From positions 62,001 to 126,000 of the forward strand of contig JADKEV010000005.1 of assembly GCA_016717855.1 (NCBI GenBank): a stretch of DNA of 64,000 bases, in the 5' to 3' direction. Source of the DNA: Betaproteobacteria bacterium. GTDB taxonomy: Bacteria; Pseudomonadota; Gammaproteobacteria; Burkholderiales; Casimicrobiaceae. Below are positions 42,953 through 54,602 of the stretch, piece by piece (positions within the stretch are counted from its first letter, which is position 1; the number at the start of each line of letters is the position of its first letter). The translations under genes and the position numbers were made by a program. The notes under the pieces are model-generated. The model was not told the DNA's origin, ran no database searches, and worked only from the letters and a program-made list of their open reading frames with translations.

Positions 42953-43644
42953 ATGCCCCTCGTCCACGCCGAGCAACTCGTCAAGACCTATCGCGCCGGC
43001 GATATCGACGTGCAGGCCGTGCGCGGGATCGATTTCAGCATCGAGCCGGCCTCGTTCGTCGCCTTCGTCGGGCCCTCGGGGAGCGGCAAGAGCACCCTGC
43101 TCAACATGATCGGCTGCCTCGACCGGCCGACGGCGGGCAAGCTCACGGTGCTCGATACGGACGTGGCCACTCTGGACCGCCGGGCCAGCGCGGCGTTCCG
43201 CGGCCAGCACATCGGCTTCATCTTCCAGGACTTCAACCTGATCCCCGTGCTCACCGCGTACGAAAACATCGAGTACCCGCTGATCATGGTGCAGGACTGG
43301 TCGCCGAAGGAGCGCGCGGACCGGGTATCGGGCCTGCTCGCGGCGGTCGGCATGGCCGACCAGGCGAACAAGCGGCCGGACCAGCTCTCCGGCGGGCAGA
43401 AGCAGCGCGTCGCCGTGGCGCGCGCGCTGGTGGCCAACCGAAGCTGGTGCTCGCCGACGAGCCCACCGCCAACCTCGACCACGACACCGCCTACCGCATC
43501 CTCGAACTGATGAAGAAGATGCGCGACGAGTCGGGCACCACGTTCATCTTTTCCACGCACGACCCGAAGATCATGGGCGAGGCCGAACGGACTTTCTCGC
43601 TCGAGGATGGACGCCTGGTGGAGGGCGGGAGCGCGCATGGGTAG
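42953..43644 (+). CDS. ABC transporter ATPase, LolD/MacB type (single-base frameshift)
   Basis: About 230 aa after correction. Walker A GPSGSGKSTLL, Q-loop GFIFQDFNLIPVLTAYENIEYPL (family-typical, residues about 85-107), signature LSGGQKQRVAVARALVAN, then Walker B VLADEPTANLDHDTAYRI and switch His in IFSTHDPKIM. One base is missing at about 43439: GCCAACCGAAG should encode ANPKLVLADEP. This class powers export of lipoproteins or other envelope substrates with FtsX-type permeases. It overlaps the permease gene by 8 bp. Two activator-type promoters precede it. Confidence 0.88.
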
Positions 43645-44881
43645 GATCATCAAGCTCGCCGCACGGAACCTGCTGCGCTACGGGCGGCGCACGTCGCTCA
43701 CCGCGGGGCTGATCATCCTCGGTATCGTCGCGGTGCTGCTGTTCGTCTCGGTCTCCGGCTCCTTCAAGAACCTCATCGTCGGCCAGATCACCGACTCGAT
43801 GCTCGGCCATCTGCAGGTGCACCGCCGGGGATACGTCGCTTCGATCGACAACCTGCCGCTCAATCTGAACCTCAAGGCCGAAGCGGCGGCGAAGGTCGAG
43901 GAAGCGCTCAAGGCCATGGACCAGGTCGTGGCCTCGTCGCCGCGCCTGAAGTTCGGCGCGATGTTCAGCAATTTCACCGAGACCACCAGCATCCGGCTGA
44001 ACGGCGTGATTCCGGAACGCGAACTGGCGGCGATGCCGATGCTCTCGAGCCGCCTGGCGCAGGGCAGCGCGACGACCGGCCTGCTGGAGCGCGGCAAGGT
44101 GCTGATTCCCGAGGTCCTTGCGCGAGGCATGAAGATCAAGGTCGGCGACAGTGTCGTTCTCGTCGCCACCAATCTGGACGGCTCGGTGAACGGCAAGACT
44201 TTCACGGTGCAAGGCGTTCTGGGCGATGTGACCGGACCGGGCGGGCGCGACGGCTACGTCAACATCGAGGACGCGCGCGATCTGCTGCGCCTCACCGAAC
44301 CGGAGGTGAGCGAGATCGCGGTGCGCCTGAAGAGCCTCGCACGGCTGTCGCAGGCCAGCGCGCAACTCGAGCGGGCACTGGCCGGGATGGTCAATCCGCA
44401 GGGTCAGCCGGCAGTCGAAGTGCACACCTGGGAGGGCTTGACGCCGTTCGCCAACATTGCGCGGATGATCGACCTGCTGGACCTGTTCATCCGCTTCATG
44501 CTGGTGGGCATCGTGCTGATCTCCGTGATGAACGTGATGGTGATGGCGGTGTACGAGCGCATCCGCGAAATCGGCACCATCGCCGCCATCGGCACGCCGC
44601 CGGGCCGGATCCTGGGACTGTTCCTCGCCGAGGGCGTGCTGCTCGGGTTGATCGGCACGGTGATCGGGACGCTCCTGAGCCTGGGCATCGTTTATGCGCT
44701 CAATGTCTGGCCGGTGCACTTCAAGTTCGCGCGCCAGACCATCGAACTGGCTCCGTCCATCGCAGCAGCGGATGTCTTCTCGATCGGGGGAATCGTGCTC
44801 GTCGTGGCCATCGCCGCGAGCCTGCAGCCGGCGTGGAAGGCCTCGCGGATGGACCCGATCAGCGCGCTGCGCCACGTCTAA
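43637..44881 (+). CDS. ABC transporter permease, FtsX/LolC-like
   Basis: 414-aa permease of the MacB/LolCE fold: one N-terminal helix (SLTAGLIILGIVAVLLFVSV), a large periplasmic domain (about 45-275), then three helices (FIRFMLVGIVLISVMNVMVM; FLAEGVLLGLIGTVIGTLLS; VFSIGGIVLVVAIAASL). The coupling motif YERIREIGTIAAIGTPPGRI and the C-terminal WKASRMDPISALRHV are characteristic. ATG 43637 overlaps the ATPase gene. With one permease gene the complex would be a homodimer, unlike LolCE. Confidence 0.9.
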   Translation: MGRIIKLAARNLLRYGRRTSLTAGLIILGIVAVLLFVSVSGSFKNLIVGQITDSMLGHLQVHRRGYVASIDNLPLNLNLKAEAAAKVEEALKAMDQVVASSPRLKFGAMFSNFTETTSIRLNGVIPERELAAMPMLSSRLAQGSATTGLLERGKVLIPEVLARGMKIKVGDSVVLVATNLDGSVNGKTFTVQGVLGDVTGPGGRDGYVNIEDARDLLRLTEPEVSEIAVRLKSLARLSQASAQLERALAGMVNPQGQPAVEVHTWEGLTPFANIARMIDLLDLFIRFMLVGIVLISVMNVMVMAVYERIREIGTIAAIGTPPGRILGLFLAEGVLLGLIGTVIGTLLSLGIVYALNVWPVHFKFARQTIELAPSIAAADVFSIGGIVLVVAIAASLQPAWKASRMDPISALRHV

Positions 44882-44903
44882 CCCCGAAGGGATCGATCGC
44901 GCC

Positions 44904-45635
44904 ATGAAGACATTCACGCTGCTGCTGTTGCTGCTGCTCGGAGCTCCCGCCGCCTGGGGCGCGGACGGCAACGCCCTCCTCGCCAAGGTCGACCGCAATC
45001 TCGAGCCCGAGTCCTACGAGATGTACAGGAAGCTCATCAACATCGAGCCGAACGGCAACCGCAAGGAATTCGTGCTCTACTCGGTGAAGAAGGGGCGCGA
45101 CAAGGTCATCGCCCTGTTCCTTTCGCCCCCGAGCGACACCGGCCGCGCCACGCTGCGCCTGGGCGACAACATGTGGCTCTACATCCCCGACGTGGGCAAG
45201 CCGGTGCGGATCACCAGCCTGCAGTCGGTGACCGGCGGGGTGTTCAACAACGCCGACATCCTGCGCGTCGACTACGCCACCGAGTACAACGCCGAGGCGA
45301 TGGAAGAGGACAAGGACGGCTTCCTGCTCTCGCTCAAGGCGCTCACCGGCGCGGTCGCCTACGACCGCCTGAAGATGTGGGTGGACAAGAAGACCGTGCT
45401 GCCCACGAAGATCGAGTGCTACGCCGCGAGCGGCCTCTTGATCAAGACGCTGTACTTCAAGGACACCAAGGACTTCGGCGGCGGCATCCGGCGGCCGGCC
45501 ACGGTCGAGACCGACAGCCCGCTGCACAAGGGATACAAGTCGGTCATGCTCTACTCGCAGTTGAAGAAGCGCGACCTGGCCGACGAAGTGTTCACGCTGA
45601 ACTACCTGCCCCGGGTCGCCGACCTGCGCAAATGA
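44904..45635 (+). CDS. LolA-like outer-membrane lipoprotein-sorting family protein
   Basis: 243-aa periplasmic protein with a signal peptide (MKTFTLLLLLLLGAPAAWG). The mature part is a LolA/LolB-like half-barrel: RNLEPESYEMYRKLINIEP, ALFLSPPSDTGRATLRLGDNMWLY split across strands, LKMWVDKKTVLPTKIECY and KTLYFKDTKDFGGGIRRP. This family (PF17131-type) sits with MMPL or FtsX-type transporters and probably carries a lipid or lipophilic cargo across the periplasm. 22 bp after the permease and overlapping the outer-membrane gene by ATGA. Confidence 0.87.
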   Translation: MKTFTLLLLLLLGAPAAWGADGNALLAKVDRNLEPESYEMYRKLINIEPNGNRKEFVLYSVKKGRDKVIALFLSPPSDTGRATLRLGDNMWLYIPDVGKPVRITSLQSVTGGVFNNADILRVDYATEYNAEAMEEDKDGFLLSLKALTGAVAYDRLKMWVDKKTVLPTKIECYAASGLLIKTLYFKDTKDFGGGIRRPATVETDSPLHKGYKSVMLYSQLKKRDLADEVFTLNYLPRVADLRK

Positions 45636-46933
45636 GACCCGCCCTGCGGTGGCTGGCGGCGCTGCTGGCGCTCCTCTGCGGCGCCGCCGGCGCGGCGGAG
45701 GAATTCACTTTCGACGCCAGCGAGTTCGAGAAGAAGCCGCTCGAGTTCTCGGGCTACTTCGAGTTCAGGCCGGAGAGTTTCCGCCTCAACCAGGACGGGG
45801 CGTTCTACAAGCTCAACTTCTACAACCTGGCGCAGCGGGACAACCTTAACCGCGCGTCTGTCGCGTTCAAGCCGGCGGGAAAGCTGCGGCTGGGCGGCGA
45901 TGCGACGCTGAACTTTCGCGGCACCCTGGATTACCAGCGCGACAGCCTGGGCAGCGTGCAGCACCGGCGGGTGGACGAAGCCTTTGTCTCCTGGAAGCCG
46001 GATCCCGGCTTCACGGCGGACGCCGGCAAGATCGCGCTGCGGTGGGGCAAGGGCTATGCCTGGAGCCCGGTCGCCTTTGCGGAGCGGACCAAGGATCCCA
46101 ACGACCCCGAACTCGCGCGGGAGGGCTTTGCCCTGCTTTCCGCCGATTTCATCCGCAATTTCGACGGTGCGCTGCAGACCGTCGCGTTCACGCCCGTGCT
46201 GCTGCCGGTGTCGGGCAGCGTCAACAGCGACTTCGGCGCGGCCAGCCATCTCAACGCGGCGGCGAAGCTCTACCTGCTCTATCGCGACACCGACATCGAC
46301 TTCATGTATCTGAGCAACGGCAGCCGCACCCGCCGCTTCGGCTTCGACTTTTCGCGCAACCTCGGCACCAGCCTTGAGGTCCATGGCGAGTGGGCGCGCA
46401 CCGCGAATGCGCAGCACCAGGTTGCCGACCCGGCTGGCAACGTGCGCAGCGAGCGCCTCGACGGCGTGAGCTACCTGCTCGGCATGCGCTACCTGTCCGA
46501 GCGCGAGACCACGACCATCGTCGAGTACTACCGCAACGGCTCCGGCTACGACACCGCGCAGTTGCGCGACTACTTCGAGCTTGTCGACAATGGACTGGCC
46601 CGGTACCGGGCGGGCGGGGGTGACGCGCTGCTGCAGCGCGCCGCCGGTCTCGCCCAGGCCGGCTATGGCCAGCCGAACCCGGGGCGCCGCTACCTCTACC
46701 TGCGCACGAGCCAGAACGAGCCGTTCGACACGCTGTACCTCAACGTCGCCGTGACCGCGATCGCGAACCTGGACGATCGCAGCTTCTCGATAGCGCCCGA
46801 GCTGCTCTACACCCGGGTCAAGAACCTCGAGCTGCGGCTGCGGCTGTTCTTCCTTCAGGGCGGATCTGGTTCCGACTTCGGGGAAAAGCAGAACGACCGG
46901 CGGCTCGAGTTCCGGATGCGCTACTTCCTCTAG
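45632..46933 (+). CDS. Outer-membrane beta-barrel protein, function unknown
   Basis: 433 aa: a signal peptide (about 1-22), then a short N-terminal segment and alternating amphipathic strands typical of a 16-18-strand barrel (LRLGGDATLNFRGTLDY, DAGKIALRWGKGYAWSPV, LYLLYRDTDIDFMYLSNG, LELRLRLFFLQGGSGSDFGE), ending RRLEFRMRYFL. The C-terminal Phe-Leu is near the BAM signal. Not a TonB receptor (no plug). Its overlap with the LolA-like gene makes it the likely outer-membrane end of the ABC export route. Confidence 0.82.
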   Translation: MRPALRWLAALLALLCGAAGAAEEFTFDASEFEKKPLEFSGYFEFRPESFRLNQDGAFYKLNFYNLAQRDNLNRASVAFKPAGKLRLGGDATLNFRGTLDYQRDSLGSVQHRRVDEAFVSWKPDPGFTADAGKIALRWGKGYAWSPVAFAERTKDPNDPELAREGFALLSADFIRNFDGALQTVAFTPVLLPVSGSVNSDFGAASHLNAAAKLYLLYRDTDIDFMYLSNGSRTRRFGFDFSRNLGTSLEVHGEWARTANAQHQVADPAGNVRSERLDGVSYLLGMRYLSERETTTIVEYYRNGSGYDTAQLRDYFELVDNGLARYRAGGGDALLQRAAGLAQAGYGQPNPGRRYLYLRTSQNEPFDTLYLNVAVTAIANLDDRSFSIAPELLYTRVKNLELRLRLFFLQGGSGSDFGEKQNDRRLEFRMRYFL

Positions 46934-47071
46934 GAACCCGTCGGACCCGATCGTTTGCCGCGCACCGCCGCGGCAGGGAACGCGCGGCTAGGGCGCACGC
47001 AAATTAGCGCACGCAAATGAGTCGCGCGGCGACGATCCGGGGATCGTGCCGCGCGTGTGAGGGAGCGGGCA

Positions 47072-47088
47072 GGCGGCGGGGCGCCGCC
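47072..47088 (-). terminator. Strong hairpin after the cytochrome c gene
   Basis: GGCGGCGGGGCGCCGCC: perfect 7-bp GC stem with a 3-nt loop, just past the stop of the minus-strand cytochrome gene. No U-tract follows, so it may only stabilise the mRNA end or mark Rho-dependent termination. Confidence 0.45.
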
Positions 47089-47094
47089 GGGTGC

Positions 47095-47448
47095 TTACTG
47101 CGCCAGGATCCAGCCGACGACGTTCTTGATCTCGGCCATGTCCTTGGAGGCGATGACCTTGTGGTCCTCTTGCGTACCGTCTTCGAGCTTGACCTTCGGC
47201 GCCTTGGTGATGGCCTCGATCAGCTTGGCTTCGGCATCGGCCTTGCCCTTCCACTTGGCGGCGATTTTCTGGTACGACGGACCCTTCTTGGTCTTGTCGA
47301 CCGCGTGGCACTTCAGGCAATCGCTCTTTTTGGCCAGCGCCTGCGCCGCGGCGGCGTCGACGGCGGCGAACGACGTGGCGGAGAATGCGGCAGCCGCGAC
47401 GCTCAGGACCGAAAGGGTGATCAGTTTCTGGGAAATCGAGAGTTTCAT
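47095..47448 (-). CDS. Class I c-type cytochrome (c551/c552-like)
   Basis: 117-aa periplasmic monohaem cytochrome. Signal peptide ending ATSFA (about residue 27), haem motif CLKCHAVDKTKKGPSY and axial Met in ASKDMAEIKNVVGWILAQ, the usual cytochrome c-551-type C-terminus. AAGGAG precedes the ATG at 47448; the frame extends upstream without similarity. An FNR-type box lies 77 bp upstream. Likely electron donor to a terminal reductase or oxidase. Confidence 0.9.
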   Translation of the reverse strand: MKLSISQKLITLSVLSVAAAAFSATSFAAVDAAAAQALAKKSDCLKCHAVDKTKKGPSYQKIAAKWKGKADAEAKLIEAITKAPKVKLEDGTQEDHKVIASKDMAEIKNVVGWILAQ

Positions 47449-47524
47449 TGCTTGGTACTCCTTGGTGGACACGGTGTGATTCTGCACGGTTTCAGACGGC
47501 CCTTGTGGCCGAAATGACCCAACA

Positions 47525-47538
47525 TTGACTTGGGTCAA
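47525..47538 (-). promoter_or_regulatory. FNR-type box upstream of the cytochrome c gene
   Basis: Plus strand TTGACTTGGGTCAA, with symmetric TTGAC/GTCAA half-sites. On the minus strand a -10-like CAGAAT (47479-47484) follows 40 bp later, near but not exactly at class I spacing. It lies between aceF (upstream) and the cytochrome gene. Confidence 0.55.
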
Positions 47539-47622
47539 TCTGGCCACGGCATCGCCAGCCAGACTTCCCCTCACGGTTGCAACGCAGTCGGTGGCATGGC
47601 CGCCGACAGCGGCGGCGCACCG

Positions 47623-49033
47623 CTACAGCAACACCCGCCGGAAGTCGGCCAGGAGGGACGCCAGATACGTCGTGAACCGCGCGGCGGCCGCGCCGTCGAT
47701 GACCCGATGATCGTAGGACAGCGACAGCGGCAGCACCAGCCGCGGAACGAACTGCCCGCCATCCCAGACCGGTCGCTTCTGCGCCCGGCACACCCCCAGG
47801 ATCGCGACCTCCGGCGCATTGATGATGGGGGTGAAGTACGTGCCACCGATGCCGCCCAGTGACGAGATCGAAAAGCACCCGCCCTGCATGTCGGCCGGGG
47901 CCAGCTTGCCTTCGCGCGCCTTCGTTGACAGCGCGCCCATTTCCTGCGCGATTTCCAGCAGCCCCTTGCGCTCGGCATCCCGGATGACCGGGACGACCAG
48001 GCCGTTGGGGGTGTCGGCTGCGAACCCGATGTGAAAGTACTTCTTCAGGACCAGCGTGTCTCCGTCCAGCGAGGCATTGAAATCGGGATGCCTTCGCAGC
48101 GCCGCGACGCAGGCCTTGACCAGGAAGGCCAGCATCGTGACCTTGACCCCGCTCTTCACGTTCTCTTCATTGAGGCGGATGCGCAGCGCCTCGAGTTCGG
48201 TGATGTCCGCGTCGTCGTGCTGCGTGACGTGCGGAATCATCACCCAGTTGCGCGCGAGATTCGCCCCGGAGATCTTCCTGATCCGGGACAGCGGCTTGAC
48301 TTCGACGTCGCCAAACTTGCTGAAATCGATCTGCGGCCACGGCAGCAGGTTGAGTGCGCCGCCGCTGACGGGCCCGGCGGCGGCTCCCGACGGGACCGCG
48401 GCGCCGCCGATGGCTTGTTTGACGAAGCCCTGGATGTCTTCCTTCAGGATGCGCTCTTTCGGGCCGGTGCCGCGCACGCGGGCCAGGTCCACGCCCAGTT
48501 CGCGGGCGAACGCGCGCACCGCGGGAGACGCGTGCGCCTTCTGGAAGCCGGCGTCGTCGGCGCGCGCAGGCGGGGCGATCGGGTGGCTGGCGGGGCCGGA
48601 GGCATGATGGATGACCTCTGGCACTGAAGCCGGAGTCGTGCTTTCGGCTTGGGGGGGTGGAGGCTCCCTCACCCCTGGCCTCCTCTCCCCGAGGGAGAGG
48701 AGGGTACGGCGTGGGTGGCGGTGCGGGTGACTCATTCTCCCTCACCCCCGGCCCCTCTTCTCGAGGGAGAGGGGAGGCGCTGGCGGTCCCCGTGTCCGCG
48801 GTTTCCAGCGTCAGCACCAGCGTGCCTTCGCTGACCTTGTCGTTCACCCTGACCTTGATGTCCTTGACCACGCCGGCGGCGGGCGACGGGACTTCCATCG
48901 TCGCCTTGTCCGACTCCAGCGCGACGAGCGGATCATCGACCGCGACGGTGTCGCCGGCCTTGACCAGCACCTCGATCACCGGAATGTCCTTGAAGTCGCC
49001 GATGTCGGGGACCCGCACTTCGATCACGCTCAT
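47623..49033 (-). CDS. aceF: Pyruvate dehydrogenase E2, dihydrolipoamide acetyltransferase (single-base frameshift)
   Basis: E2 core, about 470 aa after correction. One lipoyl domain (MSVIEVRVPDIGDFKDIPV; lipoyl-Lys in ESDKATMEVP), a flexible linker, the E1/E3-binding domain (SPAVRAFARELGVDLARVRG) and the catalytic domain (DHRVIDGAAAARF with the active His). The linker contains two family B repeats read in frame (48665-48780). The frame then breaks at G7 (48651-48657 on the plus strand; C7 in the gene): with C6 the linker continues PQAESTTPASVPE. Twelve bp downstream of aceE. No E3 gene is visible. Confidence 0.9.
48665..48780. repeat. Two family B palindromic repeats inside the aceF linker
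   Basis: CCTCTCCCCGAGGGAGAGG (about 48682-48700) and CCCTCTTCTCGAGGGAGAGGG (about 48754-48773, slightly imperfect) with CTCACCCC arms. They encode a Pro/Gly/Glu/Arg-rich stretch between the lipoyl and E1-binding domains. Confidence 0.8.
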
Positions 49034-49045
49034 GCGCGCTCCCCC

Positions 49046-51748
<2,703 letters not shown>

Positions 51749-51843
51749 GCCTTCAGTTCTCCCCTTGTGGGATCGACGACTGGCGCGCTGGATCGAGGTC
51801 GGGGTGGAGACAGACCGGCGCGATGATCGTTCGCATCGCTTCC

Positions 51844-51871
51844 ATTATACGGAAATGATTTCCATTTTCAA
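51844..51871 (-). promoter_or_regulatory. Sigma-70 promoter of aceEF with spacer palindrome
   Basis: On the minus strand TTGAAA (51866-51871), a 16-bp spacer and TATAAT (51844-51849). The spacer contains GGAAATCATTTCC (51851-51863), a 6-1-6 inverted repeat positioned where a repressor would block polymerase. The leader to aceE is about 90 nt. Confidence 0.72.
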
Positions 51872-51911
51872 ATGACCGCGCGTCCTTCACCGCCGCCGCC
51901 CTTCTCCGGGC

Positions 51912-53729
51912 TCATTCGCGCGGCGCGGTGATTTCTATTTCGGTGACCTCGTCGCTGAACGATTCCTCGGCGCGCGCGCCGGCGACGCCGGGCTCCCTGG
52001 CGACGACGCGGAGCCTGGCCCAGCACCAGTCGGTGCCGGGCAATTCGATCGAGTCCAGCCGGAGCACGGATTTGCCCCACGGCGCCGCGCGCTCCCAGAC
52101 CCGCTCCGGATTCGTGACCGCCGCCGCCGGCAGCAGGGCCAGCAACAACTCGCCTGTCCCGCCCTCGGGTTCGCCACCCAACCCATGGACGGGCTGCGCA
52201 TCATCCCAGCGGGACCCGCCGCTGGCGACCGGAAAGAGCTTCAAGGGCTTGGCATTGCGGCCGAACCACAACAAGCCCGTTTCGATCCTGTCCTCCCCGG
52301 CTTGCTTCCAGCGGCGCACCAGCGCGACGTCCCATTGATCGGTGAGCGGGTCGTGCAGCGCGACCGCGTCGCCGACCTTCAGCCCGCCGCCCTTGCCCGC
52401 CGGCGACAGGAGGCGGCAGCCCGAGACGCTCTGGTCGCGGACTATCCACATTCCGGCGCTGCGCGGATCGTTTTCCTCGCCGCCCCAGCCCCGTCTGACA
52501 CCGGCGTCGGCGACGTCCGCGGTCGCCTGCGCGTGGGGAGCCTGGGATTGGGGAGCCTGCGCGCCGGAACCCGGCGCGCGCTGTTCGGCCCCCCCGGTCG
52601 CCGCTTTAGGCGGCGCCTGGTCCAGCATGCGCAAGCGTTGGGCTATGCTAATCCACCCGGCTGCGGCCTCGACCCGGCGGTCGAGCGTCTGCCGCTCCGC
52701 ACGCTCGGTAAAGCCGTTGACCACCCAGTGCGTGATCAGGTAGCCGACCAGTTCGACCTGCTGGCGCAGCCGCCTTTGCTCCGTCTCGTTCACCGATGCG
52801 CGCAAGCGCTCTTCGAGCCGGGCCAGCGTGCTGTTCAGCGGCTCGGCGAGCACGGTCGAGTCGAACAGGAACCGCTCGGTAACGCCACCCAGATGCGCCG
52901 CCGGCTTCAGGCCTTCGGGCTGCATCGGATCGACGCCAAGGCGCGTTCCCGGCCGGTGCGTGGCGACGAACAGGATCTGGCGCGGGCGGTCGCGCAGCCA
53001 GTAATAGGCCTGCGCCAACTCGGTGCGGCTCAGCGTGCCGCTGTTCAACCGCCACATGAGCAGCAGCGATACGTATTCGCTTTCTATCGTCGTCTTGCGC
53101 TGGCGCGCCGGATCCGACAGGTCCGGCACTTCGTGCACCTGCACGTTGAACGCGCGCGCCTTCCGGTACAGCCGGTGCAATTGCTGCCAGCGCCCGGGGA
53201 TCCAGTCGGCGCGGCTGTACGCGCACAAGCGCGCCTGCCAGGCGAGGAAATGGATGATGCGCGCGAGGACCAGCGTGAGTGTCTGCAGTGCCGCGCGCGA
53301 GCCGAGCCGCTCCAGGTTGTCGGTGAACGCGCGTTCGTAGGTGACGATGAAGGCGCGCGCCAGGTCCGAGCAGGCGCGCCACAATACCTGCTCGAGTTCG
53401 CCGCCCGGCTTGGCGGCCAGATAGTCGCTCTCGAGCTTCAGCAGATGCGGGTGCATCCCCCGGTCGAGATGGAACAACGCGTCGGTGCGCTCCACCGTGA
53501 ACGGCAGGCGGACCGAGTCCTGTTCCAGCAACAGCGCGAACGCCGCGTCCTTGGCGCGCGTCGGCTCCGTGAGCGGCAGGCTCTCCAGCCACGACGCGAT
53601 CCGTGTCCGGTTGGCGAGATGATCGGGTCCCCTGGCCTTTTCGTCGGGATGCCGCTTGGCGATGATCGAGTCTTGAAAGCCGCCAATGGTCTGGCTATCG
53701 GGGTCGGGTCCGGTACGGCGCGTCACCAT
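51912..53729 (-). CDS. Large hypothetical protein with possible PilZ-like C-terminus
   Basis: 605-aa cytoplasmic protein, not recognised with confidence. Residues about 30-370 are helical with no signal peptide (TIASWLESLPLTEP-like start, DYLAAKPGGELEQVLWRAC, RQRKTTIESEYVSLLLMWRLN). A disordered Ala/Gln/Pro linker (about 385-415) follows. The C-terminal part (WIVRDQSVSGCRLLSPAGKG, VGDAVALHD, IETGLLWFGRNAKPLKL) looks like a PilZ-type beta-barrel, though the RxxxR motif is not clear. It lies upstream of aceE and next to folD, all minus strand. A second-messenger role is only a guess. Confidence 0.7.
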   Translation of the reverse strand: MVTRRTGPDPDSQTIGGFQDSIIAKRHPDEKARGPDHLANRTRIASWLESLPLTEPTRAKDAAFALLLEQDSVRLPFTVERTDALFHLDRGMHPHLLKLESDYLAAKPGGELEQVLWRACSDLARAFIVTYERAFTDNLERLGSRAALQTLTLVLARIIHFLAWQARLCAYSRADWIPGRWQQLHRLYRKARAFNVQVHEVPDLSDPARQRKTTIESEYVSLLLMWRLNSGTLSRTELAQAYYWLRDRPRQILFVATHRPGTRLGVDPMQPEGLKPAAHLGGVTERFLFDSTVLAEPLNSTLARLEERLRASVNETEQRRLRQQVELVGYLITHWVVNGFTERAERQTLDRRVEAAAGWISIAQRLRMLDQAPPKAATGGAEQRAPGSGAQAPQSQAPHAQATADVADAGVRRGWGGEENDPRSAGMWIVRDQSVSGCRLLSPAGKGGGLKVGDAVALHDPLTDQWDVALVRRWKQAGEDRIETGLLWFGRNAKPLKLFPVASGGSRWDDAQPVHGLGGEPEGGTGELLLALLPAAAVTNPERVWERAAPWGKSVLRLDSIELPGTDWCWARLRVVAREPGVAGARAEESFSDEVTEIEITAPRE

Positions 53730-53753
53730 GGCTTGCAGCGTCCTTCCGGCGAC

Positions 53754-54602
53754 TCAGCTGCCACGCCCGGCAGCCGCGATGGCGTTGCCGATCAGCATGG
53801 CGACGGTCATCGGGCCCACGCCCCCCGGGACCGGCGTGAGCGCACCCGCGACGACGCGGACGCTGTCGAAATCGACGTCGCCGCAGAGCTTGCCGTCGGC
53901 GCCGCGATTGATGCCCACGTCGATCACCGCGGCGCCGGGCTTGACCATGTCGCCGGTGACGAAACGGGCGCGGCCGAGCGCCGCCACCAGAATGTCGGCC
54001 TGGCGCGTGAAACCGGGCAGATCGCGCGTCTGCGAGTGGCAGATCGTGACCGTCGCACCCGCATGCAGCAGCAGCATGGCCATCGGCTTGCCAACGATAT
54101 TGCTGCGCCCGACGATCACCGCGTGCGCGCCCTTGACCGGTACCTGCGCCGTCGCCAGCAGGCGCATCACGCCCGCGGGCGTGCACGGCCGCAGACCCGG
54201 CTGGTTGAGCATCAATGCGCCCACGTTTTCGCGATGAAAGCCATCGACATCCTTCAGGGGATTGATGGCCTCGATCACCGCCTTGTCGTCCAGGTGCGCG
54301 GGCAATGGCATCTGGACCATGAACCCATGTATCTCCGGCGCGGCATTGAGCCGCGCGATGGTCGCCATGAGTTCCGCCTGCGTTGTCGACGCGGGCAGCG
54401 CGACCAGTTCCGACAAGAGCCCCAGCTCCTGCGCGGTCCTGACCTTGTTGCGCACATAGATCTGGCTGGCCGCATTGTCCCCGACGATGACGACAGCCAG
54501 GCCGGGCGTGATGCCACGGGTCTTGAGTTCCGCCACCGCCGCGGCGGCCTCGTCCTTCACCTGGCGGGCGACTGCCACGCCGTCGATGATCCGGGCCGTC
54601 AT
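53754..54602 (-). CDS. folD: Bifunctional methylenetetrahydrofolate dehydrogenase/cyclohydrolase
   Basis: 282 aa. Interconverts 5,10-methylene-, methenyl- and 10-formyl-THF with NADP+. Motifs: YVRNKVRTAQELG (catalytic Lys), GFMVQMPLPAHLDDKAVIEAI, NPLKDVDGFH, GRSNIVGKPMAMLLLHAGATVT and TPVPGGVGPMTVAML. Its ATG overlaps the end of the 5-formyl-THF cyclo-ligase gene, making a small one-carbon operon. 10-formyl-THF feeds PurH, also in this window. Confidence 0.95.
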   Translation of the reverse strand: MTARIIDGVAVARQVKDEAAAAVAELKTRGITPGLAVVIVGDNAASQIYVRNKVRTAQELGLLSELVALPASTTQAELMATIARLNAAPEIHGFMVQMPLPAHLDDKAVIEAINPLKDVDGFHRENVGALMLNQPGLRPCTPAGVMRLLATAQVPVKGAHAVIVGRSNIVGKPMAMLLLHAGATVTICHSQTRDLPGFTRQADILVAALGRARFVTGDMVKPGAAVIDVGINRGADGKLCGDVDFDSVRVVAGALTPVPGGVGPMTVAMLIGNAIAAAGRGS

